Assembly: GCA_002371295.1 (NCBI GenBank)
Contig: DFGZ01000110.1
Coordinates: 1 to 13,036, forward strand
DNA length: 13,036 nucleotides
Source: Oribacterium sp. UBA3737
GTDB taxonomy: Bacteria; Bacillota_A; Clostridia; Lachnospirales; Lachnospiraceae
Direction of reading: 5' to 3'
The position numbers were made by a program, and so were the translations under genes. Of the stretch, positions 6,957-13,036 are shown one piece after another (the first letter of the stretch is position 1; every line of letters starts with the position of its first letter). Under the pieces are notes generated by a model. That model did not search any database, was not told the DNA's origin, and saw only the letters and a program-made list of their open reading frames with translations.

Positions 6957-7037
6957 AAAGAACAGCCTGCTCGTCCTGTTCGTACCTTATGCACTTCGTG
7001 CATCCGGGTACGTACAGGGCTTCGCAGGCTGTTCTTT
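6957..7037 (-). repeat. Large palindrome, unit 3; possible uvrB terminator
   Basis: A perfect 14-bp outer stem AAAGAACAGCCTGC (6957-6970) / GCAGGCTGTTCTTT (7024-7037) continues through CCTGT/ACAGG and CGTACC/GGTACG. It closes on ATGCAC-TTC-GTGCAT (6989-7003). It begins 43 bp past the uvrB stop codon. On the - strand the stem is followed by a modest T-rich stretch, so it could end uvrB transcription. It is much longer than the other terminators in the window. Confidence 0.8.
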
Positions 7038-7080
7038 CAACAAGTAAGACTTAGTGCAGTTAATACGGAATTTTCTGGAA

Positions 7081-9078
7081 TCAGTCTTCTTTGTTCATGG
7101 TTTTTCGGATTTCTTCTATCTTGTCGCGGTATTTTGCGGCGTCTTCGAAATTGAGCTCGGCAGCGGCGGCACGCATCTTCTTTGTGAGTTCTCTGATCAG
7201 TTTATCGAGTTCCTGATGAGTCATGGATTCGATATCCTTCTTGAGTCCGTGCTTGTCGTCGTCAATGTTGGTTGCCTTTGAGATGGCTATCAGGTCTGCC
7301 ACGGCCTTTTTGATGGTTGTAGGGGTGATTCCGTGTTCTTTGTTGTACTCTGTCTGGACTTTTCGGCGGCGTTCTGTTTCTGTGATGGTGCGTTTCATGG
7401 AGTCGGTAATGTTGTCGGCATACATGATTACGTGTCCTTCGGAGTTTCTGGCTGCTCTTCCTACAGTCTGTATAAGTGAGGTTTCCGATCTCAGGAAGCC
7501 TTCCTTATCGGCGTCGAGGATGGCTACAAGTGCTACTTCCGGAATATCCAGTCCTTCTCTCAGGAGGTTGATTCCCACAAGTACGTCAAATTTGTCCAGG
7601 CGCATGTCTCTGATGATGGAGGCACGTTCAAGTGTATCTATATCCGAGTGGAGATATTTAACACGGATATCTGCATCTTTCAGATACTTGGTGAGGTCCT
7701 CGGCCATTCTCTTGGTAAGTGTGGTGACAAGGATTTTGTTTTTCTTTTTGATTTCCTTATGTATTTCTGAAATCAGGTCGTCTATCTGGCCTTTTGTGGG
7801 TCTGACATCGATTTCCGGGTCAAGAAGACCTGTAGGTCTTATGATCTGTTCTGCTCTCAGAAGCTCGTGTTCGCCTTCATAGTCTCCGGGGGTAGCGGAG
7901 ACGAAGAGCATCTGATCCACCTTCTGTTCGAACTCTTCGAAATTCAATGGTCTGTTGTCGAGAGCGGAGGGGAGTCTGAAGCCGAAATCCACAAGAGTTG
8001 TCTTTCTGGAAAGGTTTCCGTTATACATGCCCCTTACCTGAGGAAGGGTGACATGGGACTCGTCTATGATGATCAGGTAATCATCAGGGAAATAATCCAT
8101 AAGTGTGTAGGGCGGTTCTCCGGGCTCGGCAAAGTTCAGGTGCCTTGTGTAGTTCTCTATGCCTGAGCAGAAGCCTGTCTCCTTAAGCATTTCTACGTCA
8201 TAATTGGTTCTTTCGGAAATGCGCTGTGCTTCTATGAGCTTATCATTGTCCTTAAAGTACTGTACTCTTTCTTCCAGTTCTGAAAGTATGTTCTCACAGG
8301 CAAGATTAAGCTTTTCCTGAGGGATTACATAGGGGCTTGCCGGGAAGATCATGATATGCTCCATAGTGGCTGTTGCTTTTGCGGTGAGGGCATTGATACG
8401 GGTGATACGGTCTATTTCGTCTCCGAAGAATTCAACTCTGTAGGCTTCTTCACCTTCACTGGCAGGGAATACGTCTACCACATCTCCCATGACACGGAAG
8501 GTGCCGCGTTTAAAGTCCATATCGTTACGGTTGTACTGAATGTCGATGAGCTGCCGGATGAAACGGTCACGGTCCTTCTGCATTCCCGGACGGAGTGAGA
8601 TGGCCATATTGAGATATTCGGTAGGAGCACCGAGTCCGTATATACAGGAAACCGAGGATACAACTATGACGTCATCTCTTTCCGAAAGTGATGCCATGGC
8701 GGAGTTTCTCAGCTTATCTATTTCATCGTTGATGTCTGAGTCTTTTTCTATATAGGTATCAGTTGAAGGTACATAAGCCTCGGGCTGATAGTAGTCGTAA
8801 TAGGATACGAAGTATTCAACTGCGTTTTCCGGGAAGAATTCTTTCATCTCAGAATAGAGCTGGGCTGCCAGAGTCTTGTTATGGGAAATGATGAGTGTTG
8901 GTTTCTTTACAGCCTGGATGACATTTGCCATGGTAAAGGTCTTACCTGAGCCGGTAACACCAAGTAGGGTCTCAAACTGATTTCCGTCTTTAAAGCCGGA
9001 CACCAGAAGGTCTATGGCATGGGGCTGGTCACCGGTGGGAGCATAGTCTGAATGTAATTTAAATTCGTGATGTTCCAT
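7081..9078 (-). CDS. uvrB: Excinuclease ABC subunit B (UvrB)
   Basis: UvrB is the damage-verifying helicase-like subunit of nucleotide excision repair. UvrA loads it onto DNA and it then recruits UvrC. The 665-residue product is the normal length. It has Walker A GVTGSGKT (40-47), the tyrosine-rich beta-hairpin that inserts at the lesion (Y93, Y94, Y96, Y97), the Walker B box DESH (339-342), and the SATPG and [12 protein letters not shown] helicase motifs. The C-terminal UVR motif (about 621-660) binds UvrC. The ATG at 9078 is backed by AAGGATG on the - strand (9084-9090). uvrA and uvrC are not in the window; in many Firmicutes uvrA follows uvrB, so its absence downstream is a small departure. 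No LexA-type box is apparent upstream. Confidence 0.98.
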   Translation of the reverse strand: MEHHEFKLHSDYAPTGDQPHAIDLLVSGFKDGNQFETLLGVTGSGKTFTMANVIQAVKKPTLIISHNKTLAAQLYSEMKEFFPENAVEYFVSYYDYYQPEAYVPSTDTYIEKDSDINDEIDKLRNSAMASLSERDDVIVVSSVSCIYGLGAPTEYLNMAISLRPGMQKDRDRFIRQLIDIQYNRNDMDFKRGTFRVMGDVVDVFPASEGEEAYRVEFFGDEIDRITRINALTAKATATMEHIMIFPASPYVIPQEKLNLACENILSELEERVQYFKDNDKLIEAQRISERTNYDVEMLKETGFCSGIENYTRHLNFAEPGEPPYTLMDYFPDDYLIIIDESHVTLPQVRGMYNGNLSRKTTLVDFGFRLPSALDNRPLNFEEFEQKVDQMLFVSATPGDYEGEHELLRAEQIIRPTGLLDPEIDVRPTKGQIDDLISEIHKEIKKKNKILVTTLTKRMAEDLTKYLKDADIRVKYLHSDIDTLERASIIRDMRLDKFDVLVGINLLREGLDIPEVALVAILDADKEGFLRSETSLIQTVGRAARNSEGHVIMYADNITDSMKRTITETERRRKVQTEYNKEHGITPTTIKKAVADLIAISKATNIDDDKHGLKKDIESMTHQELDKLIRELTKKMRAAAAELNFEDAAKYRDKIEEIRKTMNKED

Positions 9079-9133
9079 AATTCCATCCTTTAGTCAGATT
9101 TATAAAAAGATTAATAATTCGATTCTTTGACTT

Positions 9134-9168
9134 GGTCTCATTTTACAGAGAAACAATGAAATGAGGTC
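9134..9168 (-). other. Possible hairpin in the uvrB 5' leader
   Basis: CTCATTT (9137-9143) and AAATGAG (9159-9165) are perfect inverse copies around 15 bases. Two wobble pairs and a G-C pair extend the stem to 9134/9168. It lies about 55 bp before the uvrB ATG. No T-run follows on the - strand, so it is not a terminator, and its function is unknown. Confidence 0.35.
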
Positions 9169-9274
9169 TTTGTAACATACATCATAGCATATATATGATA
9201 CAGGTGTTATAAGTCTCTAATGTACATATTTTTGTGAGCGTAGAGTGAGGATTATAGTTTCTGCAAAAATCAAA

Positions 9275-9506
9275 AATATCCGGAGCCGGAGGGCATCTGA
9301 AAAAACGTTAAGCGAGCGGCGTGAAAAATTTAATTCATCCCCCTTATATGCACTTAGTTTGTTTTCTTTGACACCCTCGTCAACGCTGAGTTTCCATCAG
9401 GGAAACTCAGTGATTGACGAGGGCTTAGTGCATATTGGGGGATGAATTATTATTTTTCCGCCCTGAGCGACCCGTTTTTATCAGATGCTTTCCGGCTCCG
9501 GATATT
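9275..9506. repeat. 232-bp near-complete palindromic element with 16-bp terminal inverted repeats
   Basis: The ends AATATCCGGAGCCGGA (9275-9290) and its exact inverse (9491-9506) are followed inward by further perfect pairings. These are GCATCTGA/TCAGATGC (9293-9300/9481-9488), AAAAACG/CGTTTTT (9301-9307/9473-9479), AATTCATCCCCC/GGGGGATGAATT (9332-9343/9437-9448), ATATGCACT/AGTGCATAT (9346-9354/9427-9435), CCCTCGTCAA/TTGACGAGGG (9374-9383/9414-9423) and CTGAGTTTCC/GGAAACTCAG (9386-9395/9401-9410). Only one sizeable side bulge (9355-9373) breaks the fold. No credible gene lies inside and no clear target-site duplication flanks it. It reads as a MITE-like palindromic repeat or a very long RNA hairpin between uvrB and leuB. 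The rest of the 580-bp gap holds the uvrB leader and the leuB promoter region. Confidence 0.85.
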
Positions 9507-9519
9507 AGTAATACAGGAA

Positions 9520-9547
9520 CTGTTACGAGTTCGTAAAGTGATAACAG
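9520..9547. promoter_or_regulatory. Nested palindrome upstream of leuB, possible operator
   Basis: TTACGA-GT-TCGTAA (9523-9536) is a perfect 14-bp dyad. An outer CTGTTA (9520-9525) also matches TAACAG (9542-9547) as an inverse copy. It lies just upstream of the leuB promoter, a typical place for a dimeric regulator. The regulator is unknown. Confidence 0.4.
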
Positions 9548-9564
9548 TCATATCGGAAATATAT

Positions 9565-9595
9565 TTGTACTATCAGAATAGAACTGTAATATAAT
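9565..9595 (+). promoter_or_regulatory. Possible leuB promoter
   Basis: A perfect -10 TATAAT (9590-9595) follows TTGTAC (9565-9570) with a long 19-bp spacer. The leader to the leuB ATG would be about 57 nt. No T-box or leucine-rich leader is seen in it. Confidence 0.5.
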
Positions 9596-9615
9596 ATACA
9601 TAGGAGTTATAACGT

Positions 9616-9669
9616 ATGGCAGGCGTGGATAACGCTCGAAATAGAGGAGAAAATACTTATGAATTTTAA
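9616..9669 (+). CDS. Possible 17-codon leader ORF overlapping the leuB start
   Basis: An ATG at 9616 follows AGGAG (9602-9606) at 9-base spacing and encodes [17 protein letters not shown] before TAA 9667-9669. Its end overlaps the first codons of leuB in another frame, so translation could be coupled. It has no leucine codons, so it does not fit a classical leucine attenuation peptide. It may be chance. Confidence 0.25.
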   Translation: MAGVDNARNRGENTYEF

Positions 9670-10753
9670 AATCACAACTATTCCGGGAGACGGTATCGGA
9701 CCGGAGATCGTAGCAGAAGCCCAGAAGGTCCTTTTGAGGGTTAGTGAGGTTTACGGACATAGCTTTAACTTTGAAAAGGTGCTGATGGGAGGCTGTTCCA
9801 TTGATGCTTACGGGGAACCTCTTACAGATGAGACTATAGAGAAGTGTAAGGCTTCGGATGCTGTTCTCATGGGTTCTATCGGTGGAAAGGTAGGTCAGTC
9901 GAAGTGGTATGAGCTTCCTCCGGAGAAGCGTCCGGAGGCGGGGCTTCTTAAGCTACGTAAATCCCTGGGACTTTTCTGTAATCTGAGACCTGCACATCTT
10001 TATCCTGAACTTAAAAAGGCATGCCCTCTTCGTGAGTCCATTGCCGACAAGGGATTTGATGTAATGATGGTCAGAGAGCTTACCGGCGGACTTTATTTCG
10101 GTGCCCGTAAGACAGAGGTAGTGGATGGTGAGGAAGTCGCTACAGATACATTGGTATATCATGATTACGAGATAAGACGTATAGCAAAGAAGGCTTTTGA
10201 AATCGCCATGAAGAGAGGCAAAAAGGTGACCTCCGTCGATAAGGCCAATGTTCTCGATTCTTCCAGATTGTGGCGAAAGATCTTTTCTGAGGTGGCAGCA
10301 GAGTATCCTGAGGCAACTCTTGAGAATGCCCTTGTGGATTCTACAGCCATGCAGCTTGTGAGAAATCCGGGGCAGTTTGATGTGGTTGCGACCGAGAATA
10401 TGTTCGGAGACATACTTTCGGATGAGATGGCTGAGATAGCTGGTTCTCTCGGCATGCTTCCGTCGGCTTCTCTTCGTGAGGACAGCTTCGGTCTTTATGA
10501 ACCATCGGGCGGATCTGCGCCTGATATCGCAGGGATGAATATCGCAAATCCTCTTGCGACCATCCTGAGTGCGGCCATGATGCTGAGATATTCTTTTAAT
10601 CTGGCAAAGGAAGCTGATTCCATTGAAAATGCTGTGGCAGAGGCATTGGCACAGGGATTCAGAACCGGAGATATCATGGATGACAGCGTAGAGGGACTTG
10701 AAAAGCTTCATACGGATGAAATGGGGGACAAGATAGCGGAACTGATAAAGTGA
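9659..10753 (+). CDS. leuB: 3-isopropylmalate dehydrogenase
   Basis: LeuB oxidises and decarboxylates 3-isopropylmalate to 2-oxoisocaproate with NAD+, the third step of leucine synthesis in the cytoplasm. The 364 residues match the family length. The family residues are visible at the expected spacing: substrate arginines R100, R110 and R139, catalytic Y146 ([10 protein letters not shown]) and K195 (SVDKANVL), and metal-binding D227, D251 and D255 ([10 protein letters not shown]). The C-terminal [20 protein letters not shown] segment is typical. These features favour LeuB over isocitrate or tartrate dehydrogenase relatives. The ATG at 9659 has GAGGAGA at 9644-9650. leuA, leuC and leuD are not adjacent, so they must lie elsewhere if the pathway is complete. 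No strong terminator follows, so read-through towards serC is possible. Confidence 0.96.
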   Translation: MNFKITTIPGDGIGPEIVAEAQKVLLRVSEVYGHSFNFEKVLMGGCSIDAYGEPLTDETIEKCKASDAVLMGSIGGKVGQSKWYELPPEKRPEAGLLKLRKSLGLFCNLRPAHLYPELKKACPLRESIADKGFDVMMVRELTGGLYFGARKTEVVDGEEVATDTLVYHDYEIRRIAKKAFEIAMKRGKKVTSVDKANVLDSSRLWRKIFSEVAAEYPEATLENALVDSTAMQLVRNPGQFDVVATENMFGDILSDEMAEIAGSLGMLPSASLREDSFGLYEPSGGSAPDIAGMNIANPLATILSAAMMLRYSFNLAKEADSIENAVAEALAQGFRTGDIMDDSVEGLEKLHTDEMGDKIAELIK

Positions 10754-10850
10754 GGACCGTGTACCCATCAAAATACATAAAAATATTTTATATATAAGAT
10801 AAAGCAAAATGGTGCTATAGTATGGTCATGACCGAGAGGAAAGATAATAA

Positions 10851-10919
10851 ATGGCAAATATAACCTGTTGTTATCAAATCTGGGTCAAATTCTTAAATGA
10901 TGAGTTTTTCTGAAACTCA
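10851..10919 (+). other. Possible leader ORF (20 codons) overlapping a hairpin before serC
   Basis: ATG at 10851 follows GAGAGGA (10834-10840) and encodes MANITCCYQIWVKFLNDEFF to TGA 10911-10913. Its last codons form the left arm of a perfect 7-bp hairpin TGAGTTT (10901-10907) / AAACTCA (10913-10919). Translation would therefore disturb the hairpin. There are no serine codons and no T-run, so it is not a standard attenuator. A weak -10-like TATAGT (10924-10929) lies just after it. Confidence 0.25.
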
Positions 10920-10989
10920 ATAATATAGTGCATAGTCGGAACAGTTAATAAAACCCGGGTGCGACGGTATAACCGACATGACAGAATCA

Positions 10990-10996
10990 AAGGAGA
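10990..10996 (+). promoter_or_regulatory. Ribosome binding site that sets the serC start
   Basis: AAGGAGA lies 8 bases before the ATG at 11005. It lies only 2 bases before the in-frame ATG at 10999 and downstream of the one at 10978, so it supports 11005 as the true start. Confidence 0.8.
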
Positions 10997-11004
10997 TTAT
11001 GAAG

Positions 11005-12087
11005 ATGAGCAGAGTTTACAATTTCAGTGCAGGACCTGCAGTTTTACCGGAAGAAGTTCTTAAAACTTGTGCAGCAGAGATGCTTGATTACCATGGATCT
11101 GGTATGTCAGTCATGGAGATGTCCCATAGATCCAAGGAGTATGAGAACATTCTGGATACGGCAGAAGCTGATTTTCGTGAGCTCCTTTCTGTTCCCGATA
11201 ATTACAAGGTGCTTTTCCTTCAGGGTGGAGGAAACACACAGTTCGCCATGGTTCCCATGAACCTGATGAAGAATAAAGTTGCTGATTACATCGTTACAGG
11301 CCAGTGGGCAAAGAAGGCTGCCAAGGAAGCCGAGATGTACGGCAAAGTAAATATCGTTGCAAGCTCTCAGGATAAGACTTTCTCATATATTCCTGATTTA
11401 AGTAACCTCACTATAGACGATGATGCGGATTATGTTTACATTTGCCAGAACAACACTATCTACGGAACTACCATAAAGGAGCTTCCCGACACAAAGGGAA
11501 AGCCGCTTGTTTCCGATGTATCTTCCATGTTCTTAAGTGAGCCTATGGATGTTTCAAAGTACGGTGTTCTCTGGGGCGGCGTTCAGAAGAACGTGGGACC
11601 TGCAGGCGTGACCATCGTGGTAATTCGCGAGGATTTAATAACAGAGGATGTTCTTCCGGGAACTCCTACGATGCTTCGTTACAAGACTCATGCTGACAAC
11701 AAGTCACTTTACAATACACCTCCATGCTACAACATTTATGTATGCGGACTTGTATTCAAGTGGTTAAAGGAAATGGGCGGTCTTTCAGTTATGAAGGAGA
11801 GAAATGAAGAGAAGGCAAAGATTCTCTACGATTTCCTTGATGCATCTGATATGTTCAAGGGCACTGTTGTTCCTAAGGACAGATCGCTTATGAATGTTCC
11901 TTTCATAACAGGAAACGAAGAGCTGGACAAGAAGTTCATTGCCGAGGCTTCCGCAGCAGGCTTCAAGAATCTGAAGGGACACCGTACTGTGGGCGGTATG
12001 AGAGCTTCCATTTACAATGCTATGCCGAAGGAAGGTGTTGTAAAGCTTGTGGAGTTCATGGACAACTTCGAGAAGAACAACAAGTGA
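11005..12087 (+). CDS. serC: Phosphoserine aminotransferase
   Basis: SerC is a PLP enzyme that converts 3-phosphohydroxypyruvate and glutamate to phosphoserine and 2-oxoglutarate, the second step of serine synthesis; many members also act in pyridoxal phosphate synthesis. I start at 11005 because the ribosome binding site fits and the protein then begins MSRVYNFSAGPAVLPEEVL as in its relatives, with the usual 360 residues. An upstream in-frame ATG at 10978 would add nine unconserved residues. The GGGNTQFAMVPMNL segment binds PLP phosphate. The Schiff-base lysine is K195 in WGGVQKNVGPAG. HRTVGGMRASIYNAMP near the C terminus is typical. serA starts 10 bases after the stop, and its ribosome binding site abuts the serC stop, so the two form an operon. 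Confidence 0.97.
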   Translation: MSRVYNFSAGPAVLPEEVLKTCAAEMLDYHGSGMSVMEMSHRSKEYENILDTAEADFRELLSVPDNYKVLFLQGGGNTQFAMVPMNLMKNKVADYIVTGQWAKKAAKEAEMYGKVNIVASSQDKTFSYIPDLSNLTIDDDADYVYICQNNTIYGTTIKELPDTKGKPLVSDVSSMFLSEPMDVSKYGVLWGGVQKNVGPAGVTIVVIREDLITEDVLPGTPTMLRYKTHADNKSLYNTPPCYNIYVCGLVFKWLKEMGGLSVMKERNEEKAKILYDFLDASDMFKGTVVPKDRSLMNVPFITGNEELDKKFIAEASAAGFKNLKGHRTVGGMRASIYNAMPKEGVVKLVEFMDNFEKNNK

Positions 12088-12097
12088 GGTGAGTGTT

Positions 12098-13036
12098 ATG
12101 AAGGATCGTGAAATTTTCTGTCTTAACAATATAAGCCGTGTGGGAACAACAAAATTCCGTAAGGGCTACACCCTTGTGGATCAGATTGACAACGCAGCAG
12201 CGGTTCTGGTCCGTTCGGCAGATATGAAGTCTATGGATTTTCCGCCGACTCTCCGTGCCATCGGGCGCGCAGGAGCAGGGGTTAACAACATTCCGCTTGA
12301 AAAGTGTGCAGAGCAGGGCATCGTTGTATTCAATACGCCGGGTGCCAATGCTAACGCCGTTAAGGAGCTGGTGGTAGCAGGTCTTATGCTTGCAAGCCGT
12401 GATGTGATAGGAGGCGCTGACTGGATAAAGACCCATGCTGACGACCCGGATATCGCAAAGAATGCCGAAAAGGCAAAGAAGAACTTTGCGGGAACAGAGA
12501 TCAAGGGAAAGAAGCTGGGAGTAATAGGCCTTGGTGCCATCGGTGTCCTGGTGGCCAATGCGGCAGTTGATCTCGGAATGGATGTATATGGATATGATCC
12601 CTATCTTTCAGTGGTATCCGCATGGAATCTGAGCCAGAAGGTTCATCATGCTGCTGTTGTGGATGAAATTTATGAGAAGTGTGATTATATCACCATCCAT
12701 GTTCCAGCTCTTGATTCAACAAAGGGCATGATCAATGCCGACTCCATCAGCAGAATGAAGGATGGCGTGCATATCCTGAATTTTGCCCGTGATACGCTGG
12801 TAAATGATGATGACATGGCAACGGCTCTCAACAAGGGTAAGGTAAAGACCTATGTTACCGACTTTCCTAATGCGAAATCAGCAAACATGCATGGAGCTGT
12901 AGTTCTTCCTCATCTTGGCGCTTCCACAGAGGAGGCAGAGGATAACTGTGCTGTGATGGCTGTTGAGGAGGTTCAGGATTATCTGGATAACGGTAATATC
13001 CATCATTCTGTGAACTTCCCTGATACTGATATGGGT
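12098..13036 (+). CDS. serA: D-3-phosphoglycerate dehydrogenase (SerA-type), 3' end beyond window
   Basis: The frame opens at ATG 12098 after a GAGGTGAG site and runs 313 codons to the window edge without a stop. It is a D-2-hydroxyacid dehydrogenase: substrate segment NTPGANANAVKELVVAGLML, Rossmann glycine loop GLGAIG (144-149), NAD-ribose acidic position in GYDPY, catalytic-type R231 (NFARDTLVN) and H272 (LPHLGASTEEA). Its place right after serC supports the 3-phosphoglycerate to 3-phosphohydroxypyruvate reaction that starts serine synthesis. One oddity is that the region where relatives carry the catalytic Glu (DVFxxEP) reads VTDFPNAK (253-260), with no Glu before H272. This suggests a divergent PGDH-like subgroup. 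A C-terminal ACT domain, if present, lies outside the window. Confidence 0.92.
   Translation, partial: MKDREIFCLNNISRVGTTKFRKGYTLVDQIDNAAAVLVRSADMKSMDFPPTLRAIGRAGAGVNNIPLEKCAEQGIVVFNTPGANANAVKELVVAGLMLASRDVIGGADWIKTHADDPDIAKNAEKAKKNFAGTEIKGKKLGVIGLGAIGVLVANAAVDLGMDVYGYDPYLSVVSAWNLSQKVHHAAVVDEIYEKCDYITIHVPALDSTKGMINADSISRMKDGVHILNFARDTLVNDDDMATALNKGKVKTYVTDFPNAKSANMHGAVVLPHLGASTEEAEDNCAVMAVEEVQDYLDNGNIHHSVNFPDTDMG

Noticed and set aside
6709..7037. CRISPR array
   Set aside because: The repeats are diverged palindromes of different lengths without regular spacers, and no cas gene is present.
6789..7154. 121-codon open frame across the hairpin array into uvrB
   Set aside because: It crosses three palindromes and the uvrB end; composition and lack of a start signal point to chance.
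9079..9240. LexA/SOS box upstream of uvrB
   Set aside because: I found no CGAAC-N4-GTTCG-like dyad in this stretch, so no SOS control is claimed.
9245..9445. 66-codon open frame inside the palindromic element
   Set aside because: The frame is a by-product of the inverted repeat, with no ribosome binding site and a Ser-rich, non-protein-like translation.
9275..9506. Insertion sequence with transposase
   Set aside because: It has terminal inverted repeats but is too short for a transposase and shows no clear target-site duplication, so it is listed only as a palindromic repeat.
9953..10807. 284-codon open frame antisense to leuB
   Set aside because: It is entirely opposite a clear leuB, its translation is Cys/His/Arg-rich without domain features, and it has no convincing ribosome binding site. 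It is a shadow frame.
10754..11004. T-box or serine attenuator before serC
   Set aside because: The stretch GGGTGCGACGGTATAACC looks faintly like a T-box core, but it lacks the conserved GGTGG-type bulge, a specifier stem and a following terminator.

Overview
The window looks like ordinary chromosome from a low-to-mid GC anaerobic Firmicute, most likely a member of the Lachnospiraceae (Butyrivibrio, Pseudobutyrivibrio or a relative). That placement is inferred from the gene families: a DUF5722-type secreted protein, an SPFH protein with zinc ribbons, LuxS, and a PGDH-like SerA directly after SerC. It also fits the strong AGGAGG-type ribosome binding sites and the many intrinsic terminators. 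No phage, transposase, CRISPR array or conjugation gene is visible.

Layout from left to right. Positions 1-105 hold the tail of an unrecognised gene, closed by a terminator. Two secreted proteins follow on the + strand: an orphan of 174 residues (334-858), then a 603-residue DUF5722-like protein that probably has a glycosidase-type barrel (1124-2935). A bidirectional terminator separates them from luxS on the - strand (3173-3697). The luxS promoter has an extended -10 box next to a 9-bp inverted repeat. Divergent from luxS is an SPFH/zinc-ribbon protein (3983-5290). A tRNA-Arg(CCG) gene lies on the - strand (5522-5594) with its own promoter and terminator. Divergent from it is a MurR/RpiR-family regulator with a SIS domain (5807-6667). 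uvrB (7081-9078, - strand) converges on the regulator gene. leuB (9659-10753), serC (11005-12087) and the start of serA (12098 to the window end) are on the + strand.

Functionally the right end is amino-acid biosynthesis: serC and serA form a two-gene operon for serine, and leuB stands alone, apart from leuA/leuC/leuD. The rest is a set of separate single-gene transcription units, each with its own promoter or terminator.

The unexplained content is intergenic. A 232-bp, almost fully palindromic element with perfect 16-bp terminal inverted repeats lies between uvrB and leuB (9275-9506). A run of three large, diverged hairpins sharing a core motif fills the space between the RpiR gene and uvrB (6709-7037). 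Both look like non-autonomous palindromic repeats or structured RNA, and they are the best candidates for something undescribed. Short leader-like ORFs with good ribosome binding sites precede leuB and serC. All promoter, operator and leader calls are from reading the sequence, with no experimental support.
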